Origin: Pyrinomonadaceae bacterium
GTDB taxonomy: Bacteria > Acidobacteriota > Blastocatellia > Pyrinomonadales > Pyrinomonadaceae
NCBI GenBank assembly: GCA_018060305.1
Contig: JAGOWF010000118.1
Location: 1-8,042, forward strand
Reading direction: 5' to 3'
DNA: 8,042 nucleotides
Below, piece by piece: positions 1 through 5,029 of this stretch (position 1 is the stretch's first letter; each line of letters begins with the position of its first letter). Below the pieces are notes generated by a model. The model had not been told where the DNA came from. It was given only the letters and a program-made list of their open reading frames with translations, and did no database searches. Made by a program: the position numbers and the translations under genes.

Positions 1-44
1 TTTCGGCACATTCCCCGGCCGCCTCCTCGGCATCCGAATGCGCG

Positions 45-69
45 GTGCCCCACTAATGTAGGCACTTTT
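45..69 (+). terminator. Weak candidate intrinsic terminator
   Basis: A perfect 5-bp stem, GTGCC at 45-49 with GGCAC at 61-65, encloses an 11-base loop and is followed directly by TTTT at 66-69. This is the shape of a small rho-independent terminator reading rightwards. The stem is short and the T tract is only four bases, so it would be weak, and chance is a real alternative. If it is real, it would end a transcript entering from the left edge and insulate the kinase promoter downstream. Confidence 0.25.
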
Positions 70-102
70 ACAACCCCAGAACCCCACTTTCGGGAAGCTC
101 AG

Positions 103-118
103 ACCCGGAGGCTCGGCT
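103..118 (+). repeat. 16-bp direct repeat, copy 1
   Basis: ACCCGGAGGCTCGGCT occurs here in the non-coding leader region and again, exactly and in the same orientation, at 3441-3456 inside the M48 gene. Flanking bases differ on both sides. The function is unknown and chance is possible. Confidence 0.5.
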
Positions 119-167
119 ACATGCCCCGCCCCAAGCTGTCTGAGCGCCCGGCATGCCAACAAAACTC

Positions 168-196
168 TTTACATGTAGGAGAAACTCCTCTATTAT
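168..196 (+). promoter_or_regulatory. Sigma70-type promoter for the kinase-protease operon
   Basis: TTTACA at 168-173 matches the -35 consensus at 5 of 6 positions. TATTAT at 191-196 matches the -10 consensus at 5 of 6, and the spacer is exactly 17 bp. Transcription would start near 202-203, leaving a leader of about 63 bases before the kinase ATG at 266. The spacer contains the inverted repeat AGGAG-AAA-CTCCT (177-189), placed where a repressor or a MerR-type regulator could act. No other promoter is obvious upstream of the four + strand genes. This is a motif match by eye and has no experimental support. Confidence 0.6.
177..189. repeat. Inverted repeat in the promoter spacer (possible operator)
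   Basis: AGGAG at 177-181 and CTCCT at 185-189 form a perfect 5-bp inverted repeat around AAA. It lies wholly between the predicted -35 and -10 boxes, which suits a transcription-factor site. It is short enough to occur by chance. Confidence 0.35.
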
Positions 197-200
197 TTTA

Positions 201-265
201 GAACCTCGAATATTCGGCTCTTTCTTCCGGCCGTTGGGCGCCTTTTTCGCTCGGCGAGTAGGTTC
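201..265 (+). promoter_or_regulatory. Kinase mRNA leader with a possible RBS-masking stem
   Basis: GAACCT at 201-206 is exactly complementary to AGGTTC at 260-265, which abuts the kinase ATG at 266. The leader could therefore close on itself and pair the purine-rich stretch GAGTAGG (256-262), the only candidate Shine-Dalgarno sequence. An alternative register pairs GAAC with GTTC and CTCG (205-208) with CGAG (255-258), with a small bulge. The 5' arm begins almost at the predicted transcript start. A six-base match over this distance is suggestive only. Confidence 0.3.
207..216. repeat. 10-bp palindrome CGAATATTCG just after the predicted start of transcription
   Basis: CGAATATTCG is a perfect 10-bp palindrome lying about 5 to 14 bases after the predicted transcription start. 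A dimeric repressor bound here would block promoter clearance. No regulator gene lies beside it in the window, so the binding protein is unknown and the operator role is inference. Confidence 0.35.
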
Positions 266-1954
266 ATGGATACGAAGGAAATTACCACTGTCAATTTCGA
301 GCTGCCCGGCACCTTGGTCGGTCAGCGGTTAGACGGCCGCTTTTTTATTGAAAAGAACTTAACCGACGAAGGAGCTGATGCCGGCGGGATCGGGGTCGTG
401 TACCTGGCCTCAGATGAAAAGCTCATGGGCAAGCAGGTTGTCGTTAAAATCCTGCAGGCACGATCTCTTGAACACGCCGATCTCGTTCGGAAATTTCAGC
501 ATGAGAAAGAGGCACTAATTCGGCTCGATCATCCGGGTATCGTGCGGATACTTGATTCGGGCAATCTCTCGGATGGCAATCCATTCATGGTGATGGAATT
601 TATCGGCGGTCATTCGCTTCGTAGGGAGTTGCGAACGAATAATCGCATACCTCTAGATAAGGCCGCACACATTATTGCATCAGTAATGGATGCTCTAGGT
701 GCAGCCCACACAAAAAAGGTCCTTCATCGCGACATTAAGCCGGAGAATATAATGCTGACCCCGCAGGATGGGCCCGATCGTATAAGATTGATCGATTTCG
801 GTATCGCCAGGGTCGGTGAATCACAACTCGCGCCCGCGACTGAGGTCCAGCGGGCCATCGGCACTGTCCTTTATATTCCCCCCGAGCAGCTTATCGGCCA
901 CCCTCACCTAACGCCTGCCGCGGATATCTATTCGGCGGCCATCGTTGCTTATGAGCTCATTACAGGCAAAGTTCCTTTTGATCCGCGCTCTGTGGCCGAC
1001 ATGTATCAGCTTGAAAAGGACGGCGTGTCGATCCGGCCCTCGCAACTCAGGCCTGAAGTCCCGAAATCCGCCGAGGATCTGGTTCTAGCCGCTCTGGAGT
1101 TCGACGCCGCAAAGCGACCCCAGAACGCACGGGCATTCGGTCGTGACCTCGCTGCAGCCCTTCGGTCTCGGCTCGATGACCGAGTGGACGGTGTTTTTGA
1201 CGACCAGATGAAAACCCTCGCATCCGGCCGCGACGAGATCGCGACCCGAGATCGTGCGGTTGTAAGCCTAGCGCCGTCAAGAGCCAGAGGCGCTTTCGGA
1301 TGGGCGGCGGTGCTCGCGTTGCTGGTTGTATTAATCGGGGGCGGAACCCTCTCGTTGATCGGATATTTTTACCGAGAACGCAATAATGCTGCGTCTAATG
1401 TGCCGCTCCAAAAGGAAGGCGAAGCAGCGTTGACCTATTTCCTTACAGTGCAAAAGATGCGCAACGGACGCGCTTTTGAACAGCCTTTCCGCTCCTCGGG
1501 CCAAGAGATATTTGAGTCAGGATACAAGTTTGCAATGCACTTCAAGCCGGCGTTCGAGGGCTTTTTGTATGTTTTCAACGAGGGAAAGGACACCGCGGGA
1601 AATCCCGGTTTTTTCCTCATCTCTCCTACCTCGAACGTAAACAACGGAGATTCGCGCGTGGTGGCCGGGCAAGAGGTCGTGACTGCCCAAAATACTTTCA
1701 CAGGCAGCCGGGGCACTGAGGTGCTATGGCTGGTTTGGTCGAGAGAGCGGCTGAACGACCTGGAGGCTGCTTGGAAGTCGGTAACTGACAAGCGTCAGCC
1801 AGCGGCGGCAGAATATTCGAGCATATTTGCCGCATATCAGCAGAAATATCAGTCGTCGAAGCCAGAATCCACGAAAGACTCGGTGAACCAAATGACCGTC
1901 ATCAAAGGCAAAGGTGATCCGATCGTTCACAGGTTTGAACTGGAGCATAGATAG
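266..1954 (+). CDS. Transmembrane Ser/Thr protein kinase with DUF4384-like ectodomain
   Basis: This is a Hanks-type Ser/Thr kinase of 562 residues. The cytoplasmic kinase domain spans about residues 20-300. Visible catalytic residues are Lys61 (VVVKIL), helix-C Glu80, the catalytic loop HRDIKPEN (Asp156, Lys158, Asn161), DFG at 177-179, and a PPE version of the APE motif near 205-207. The glycine loop is atypical: GGIGVVY is kept, but an insertion precedes it and the first glycine is replaced. A linker (about 300-340) leads to one membrane helix at about 343-367. The C-terminal region, about 385-500, resembles the DUF4384 fold (FEGFLYVFNEG, then GTEVLWLVWSRE) and should lie outside the membrane as a sensor. 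ATG 266 is the only usual start downstream of the predicted promoter; its Shine-Dalgarno sequence is weak. It is the first gene of the operon and may regulate the exported proteins that follow; its substrates are unknown. Kinase identity is near certain; the ectodomain assignment is moderately sure. Confidence 0.96.
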   Translation: MDTKEITTVNFELPGTLVGQRLDGRFFIEKNLTDEGADAGGIGVVYLASDEKLMGKQVVVKILQARSLEHADLVRKFQHEKEALIRLDHPGIVRILDSGNLSDGNPFMVMEFIGGHSLRRELRTNNRIPLDKAAHIIASVMDALGAAHTKKVLHRDIKPENIMLTPQDGPDRIRLIDFGIARVGESQLAPATEVQRAIGTVLYIPPEQLIGHPHLTPAADIYSAAIVAYELITGKVPFDPRSVADMYQLEKDGVSIRPSQLRPEVPKSAEDLVLAALEFDAAKRPQNARAFGRDLAAALRSRLDDRVDGVFDDQMKTLASGRDEIATRDRAVVSLAPSRARGAFGWAAVLALLVVLIGGGTLSLIGYFYRERNNAASNVPLQKEGEAALTYFLTVQKMRNGRAFEQPFRSSGQEIFESGYKFAMHFKPAFEGFLYVFNEGKDTAGNPGFFLISPTSNVNNGDSRVVAGQEVVTAQNTFTGSRGTEVLWLVWSRERLNDLEAAWKSVTDKRQPAAAEYSSIFAAYQQKYQSSKPESTKDSVNQMTVIKGKGDPIVHRFELEHR

Positions 1955-1958
1955 AAGC

Positions 1959-1986
1959 GGCCGGTCGCGGCATCGGTCGCCCGGCC
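1959..1986 (+). other. GC-rich intercistronic hairpin between kinase and M48 genes
   Basis: GGCCGG at 1959-1964 pairs perfectly with CCGGCC at 1981-1986, and two further pairs are possible after one mismatch. No T tract follows, so it is not a convincing terminator. It could be an RNA processing or stability element that sets different levels for the kinase and the proteases, or a partial attenuator. The loop contains part of a direct repeat, GGTCGC at 1963-1968 and 1975-1980. Confidence 0.4.
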
Positions 1987-2009
1987 CATAAATTTGGAAA
2001 CCACAATTC

Positions 2010-2015
2010 GAGGAG
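2010..2015 (+). promoter_or_regulatory. Strong Shine-Dalgarno site that fixes the M48 start
   Basis: GAGGAG lies five bases before ATG 2021. An in-frame TTG at 1994 would add nine residues, but it would place this site inside the coding sequence and push the signal peptide away from the N terminus. ATG 2021 is therefore the preferred start. Confidence 0.85.
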
Positions 2016-2020
2016 ACAAA

Positions 2021-3709
2021 ATGAAAAACAAACTGTTCTTGATCGCAAATTCACTCATCGTCGGGGCGTTCATCTTCGCCCTATTAGTCCCAACTGTTTC
2101 GCTTGGCCAATCCGACAAGGAAAAGAAAGAGGCCAAAGCCAACCAAAAGGACGACAAAAAAACCGAGAAGAACATTCGGAAATACCAAGAGGCTCTCGAA
2201 AAAGCAGAAGCGAAATATCAATCGAATGAGAACTTTCGTGAGGATGTAGATTATGAGTATCGGCAACTTCAGCGTGACCACGCCAAGACTGCCTTCGAAT
2301 ACAACACCTGGGATAGTGATGATTGGGTTCAAACACACTCGGGGGACAAGTTACCCAGATCCACTGACACGCTCTACGACAACCTGATGGCGCAGGATTA
2401 TGTCAATCGAGTAGGGCAATCGCTCGTACCTGCACAGTCCGAAAAGCGATATGGATTCAAGATAACTGTCAATCCAATGCCCGATGCCCGCACGTTATCG
2501 ACCGGAACGGTTTATATATCATCAGGCCTTCTCTCTCTTGTCGACAACGAGGCTCAATTGGCATATATCCTTGGCCACGAGATAGCACACATCGAAAAGG
2601 ACCACTGGAAGCAGGATGTTCTCGTCGCGCAGTGGGTCGAGGATGAGACCAAGAGCGCCGAAAAGAAGGCCACGATCGCCGGAGTGGCTGTCGGCGCAGT
2701 TGCGGGAATCTTCGGCGGCGGTGGAGCAGTAGGAAAGGCCCAGCAGATGGTCGGGGGAGCATTGGTCGGGGCCGCCCTTTCTCGACTGTTGCTTAAGCTC
2801 GTTTATCGAAAGGCATTTGAATGGTCATTGGCGCAAGAAGATGAAGCCGACAGAATGTCGCTAGGCTACATGCTCGAACGAAATTACGACGTCCGAGAAA
2901 GCCGCGAATTTTACGATACGCTTCAGGCCGCAGCGATCGAGGATCCGCGGATCGAACTCGACCGCTTTGGCGATCGGAAAAGGGCGCAGGAACGAAGCAG
3001 CCTCATCAAGACGTTTCTGCTGCAGACAGATTCCAGTCAGCTTGCCAAAGCTCAGATCGGCGCGACAAATATGCGTGGCAAATCACTTTCGCTGGATCGC
3101 AATCTGCCCGTGGTTATGAATCGTTTGGCTAAAAACCAGGAAAAGATGAGCGATGAACTCCTAGCAAAGCTTAAGAACGGCGAGATCATTGCAGGCGATG
3201 GCGAGTTCGACAACGTCATGTCTGCGCTAAAACGAGATAACGGCATCGTGGCGTTCTACTATGATATGTATAAACTCGCGGCCCGTAATCTGAAACAGTC
3301 TCTCGCAATACGCTCCGACGACTCGCTCGGCTATTACTATTATGGAAAGGTGTTAAAGCTGACGGCCCGGAGGCCGGGTGAGCGTGAGCAGGCCTTGCAG
3401 TTGTTTGCTCGCGCCATCGAGTTGGACAAGCGCAATGCCAACCCGGAGGCTCGGCTTTATTTTGCGCTTACAAAAATGAGCGGCCGACAGACAAACAATA
3501 TTCAGGAGGTTGTGTCCGACCTGAAAGAGTATGTAGCGCAGTATCAACGTGTCAATGGTGGCGCTCTGCCGCCAAGTATCAATGTGATCTACGATTTTAT
3601 GCAGGAAGCGGGCGAAGTAAATTGGAACGCCACATCATTCGTCAATGTGGGGACGCTTGCGGGTTCAACTCAGGCGCAGACGCCGGCGGCGGTTAAGGCT
3701 AAGCCGTAA
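2021..3709 (+). CDS. Exported M48-family zinc metallopeptidase with TPR-like tail
   Basis: This 562-residue protein starts with a Sec signal peptide (MKNK, hydrophobic core to about residue 27, then SLGQ with probable cleavage near 29-30), followed by a charged Lys/Glu-rich helical stretch (31-70). The M48 peptidase domain covers about 115-300. The zinc motif HEIAH is at 186-190, with Glu187 as catalytic base, and the ExxxD motif is Glu273 to Asp277 in QEDEAD, where Glu273 is the third zinc ligand. Between them lies a hydrophobic, glycine-rich segment (217-260) with a glycine-zipper pattern (Gly221, 225, 229). The C-terminal part, about 405-485, looks like TPR helices (LGYYYYGKVLKL, ALQLFARAIELD). 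Soluble M48 proteases with TPR tails, such as BepA, act in outer-membrane protein quality control; a similar envelope role is inferred here. The next gene starts six bases after its stop. The peptidase identity is very secure; the substrate is unknown. Confidence 0.95.
   Translation: MKNKLFLIANSLIVGAFIFALLVPTVSLGQSDKEKKEAKANQKDDKKTEKNIRKYQEALEKAEAKYQSNENFREDVDYEYRQLQRDHAKTAFEYNTWDSDDWVQTHSGDKLPRSTDTLYDNLMAQDYVNRVGQSLVPAQSEKRYGFKITVNPMPDARTLSTGTVYISSGLLSLVDNEAQLAYILGHEIAHIEKDHWKQDVLVAQWVEDETKSAEKKATIAGVAVGAVAGIFGGGGAVGKAQQMVGGALVGAALSRLLLKLVYRKAFEWSLAQEDEADRMSLGYMLERNYDVRESREFYDTLQAAAIEDPRIELDRFGDRKRAQERSSLIKTFLLQTDSSQLAKAQIGATNMRGKSLSLDRNLPVVMNRLAKNQEKMSDELLAKLKNGEIIAGDGEFDNVMSALKRDNGIVAFYYDMYKLAARNLKQSLAIRSDDSLGYYYYGKVLKLTARRPGEREQALQLFARAIELDKRNANPEARLYFALTKMSGRQTNNIQEVVSDLKEYVAQYQRVNGGALPPSINVIYDFMQEAGEVNWNATSFVNVGTLAGSTQAQTPAAVKAKP
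3441..3456 (+). repeat. 16-bp direct repeat, copy 2 (inside the M48 gene)
   Basis: This is the exact second copy of the 16-base sequence at 103-118. Here it encodes part of NPEARL in the TPR-like tail of the M48 protein, so it is constrained by coding. Confidence 0.5.
3699..3709 (+). repeat. Shared 11-bp gene-end sequence, copy 1
   Basis: CTAAGCCGTAA contains the TAA stop of the M48 gene and encodes its last residues, Lys-Pro. The same 11 bases end the caspase gene at 5004-5014. Confidence 0.5.
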
Positions 3710-3715
3710 CGTTTT

Positions 3716-5014
3716 ATGCATAGGCTGAAACTATGTTGCCTGCTGCCGCTGCTGTTCTTGGCAGTCCAAACCCCCGGACAGGTGGGCGGATCATCGCGCG
3801 ATCCGTTTGTCCTTGAATTGCCGGACATATCGGGTGACACTCGATATGTCCGACCGATCGTGCGCACCGCTTCACGGGACCTTCGCCGACTTCGCATTCG
3901 CGTTATCGAGCCTTACGCAAGGACGATCCGCCCGGGCGTTCTCGTCGTGACACTTAATGGCGACGGGATCATTCGTGGTTGCGATCGGAGTTTCGATCTT
4001 GCTGGGCACATTGCAACCTGCCATAACGCATCGGAGAATCACCTAGGTGGTTTCACCGTGCTACCCGGAAAGAACATCCTCGAGGTGAGCGCAGTCGACA
4101 AGGCGGGCCGGGCGTATTATGCATCGTACGTCATTATGCTCGGCGACAGGTCGGCCGGCACGCCACCGGAATGGAAAAGCGACAAACCGGAACGATTTCG
4201 TGGGCAGAAGCATGCGATCATTGTCGGTGTCTCAAATTACCGTTACCAGGACGCCGGCCTGAGGAGTCTGGATTTTGCCGATGATGACGCTCGCGCCGTC
4301 GCTGAACTGCTAAGAACTCCTGCTGGTGGAGGCTTTAGCAGCACGAACGTCAAACTGCTCATAGACGCCGATGCATCGTTGCTCGCCCTCAGGTCTGCCC
4401 TGAAAGAAACCTCAAAACGGGCCAAGCGCGAAGATCTTGTTTTTATCTTTTTCGCCGGCCACGGCGCGCCTGATCCGGTCTCATCGCAGAATCTGTACTT
4501 CCTGTTTCACGATACAAAGGTCGTGGATATGCCAAAAACGGCGTTCCCCATGGCGGAGTTAAAGTTATTTCTCGATACTCAGATCGCGGCTGAACGCGTC
4601 TTCGTGATGATCGATACCTGCCACAGCGCCGGAGTCAACCAAAAGACCACGTCATTGATCACTGGACGCGAATTGACGCGTGAAGGCGATGAGAACAATA
4701 TCTCGAACTTCTACCTCGCCAAACAATTAGCAAACGAGAGGGGCAGGGCGATCATAACCTCGTCAGACGTGAACGAGGTTTCAGAGGAGTCATCCAAATG
4801 GAACAATCACGGCGTTTTCACTTGGGCATTCCTTGAAGGACTAAAAGGTGGGGCCGACTCGAATAAAGACAATATCGTCACTGCGGGCGAGGCGTTTCAT
4901 TTCATTCGCACCAAGGTTCAAGCTGAAACCAATTTGCGCCAAAATCCGATCGCGCTGCCCGGTACAGCGATGAATCTGCCGCTTGCAACCGTTGCGAGTG
5001 AAACTAAGCCGTAA
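3716..5014 (+). CDS. Exported caspase-like (peptidase C14) cysteine protease
   Basis: This is a 432-residue secreted caspase-fold protein. The signal peptide is residues 1-22 (MHRLK, a leucine-rich core, then TPGQ). Residues about 30-145 form a beta-rich, Ig-like domain ending in the typical pattern LPGKNILEVSAVDKAGR; Cys89 and Cys102 could form a disulfide after export. The C14 domain runs from about 163 to 420. HAIIVGVSNY is the first strand, FAGHG carries the catalytic His249, and DTCHSAG carries the catalytic Cys302, so the dyad is intact. DSNKDNIVTAGE (381-392) matches a calcium-binding EF-hand loop. Bacterial members of this family usually prefer basic P1 residues, which is not provable here. 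No good Shine-Dalgarno precedes ATG 3716, and the M48 stop is six bases upstream, so translational coupling is likely. No gasdermin, toxin or death-effector partner gene is adjacent. The family assignment is secure; the function is unknown. Confidence 0.95.
   Translation: MHRLKLCCLLPLLFLAVQTPGQVGGSSRDPFVLELPDISGDTRYVRPIVRTASRDLRRLRIRVIEPYARTIRPGVLVVTLNGDGIIRGCDRSFDLAGHIATCHNASENHLGGFTVLPGKNILEVSAVDKAGRAYYASYVIMLGDRSAGTPPEWKSDKPERFRGQKHAIIVGVSNYRYQDAGLRSLDFADDDARAVAELLRTPAGGGFSSTNVKLLIDADASLLALRSALKETSKRAKREDLVFIFFAGHGAPDPVSSQNLYFLFHDTKVVDMPKTAFPMAELKLFLDTQIAAERVFVMIDTCHSAGVNQKTTSLITGRELTREGDENNISNFYLAKQLANERGRAIITSSDVNEVSEESSKWNNHGVFTWAFLEGLKGGADSNKDNIVTAGEAFHFIRTKVQAETNLRQNPIALPGTAMNLPLATVASETKP
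5004..5014 (+). repeat. Shared 11-bp gene-end sequence, copy 2
   Basis: CTAAGCCGTAA forms the end of the caspase gene, again encoding Lys-Pro-stop, identical to the end of the preceding M48 gene at 3699-3709. Confidence 0.5.
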
Positions 5015-5021
5015 TCCGACC

Positions 5022-5028
5022 GAGGAAG
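5022..5028 (+). promoter_or_regulatory. Shine-Dalgarno site, unusually close to the ATG of the fourth gene
   Basis: GAGGAAG lies with only one base between its end and ATG 5030, or about three bases from the AGGA core, which is tighter than usual. The caspase stop TAA (5012-5014) is in the same frame upstream and no other in-frame ATG, GTG or TTG lies between, so ATG 5030 is the only reasonable start. Re-initiation after the caspase stop may help. Confidence 0.6.
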
Positions 5029-5029
5029 T

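Noticed and set aside
2..61. Possible C-terminal end of an upstream + strand gene (open from the left edge to TAG at 59-61)
   Set aside because: Only 19 codons are visible and all three forward frames are open for a similar or longer distance at the edge. There is no family signal, so it cannot be called a gene.
1..199. Forward frame 1 open from the edge for about 66 codons
   Set aside because: The composition is unlike coding sequence in the neighbouring genes, it has no start in the window apart from a late ATG, and it overlaps the predicted promoter.
1994..2020. TTG at 1994 as start of the M48 gene
   Set aside because: It would add nine residues before the signal peptide and absorb the strong Shine-Dalgarno site at 2010-2015. 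ATG 2021 fits better.
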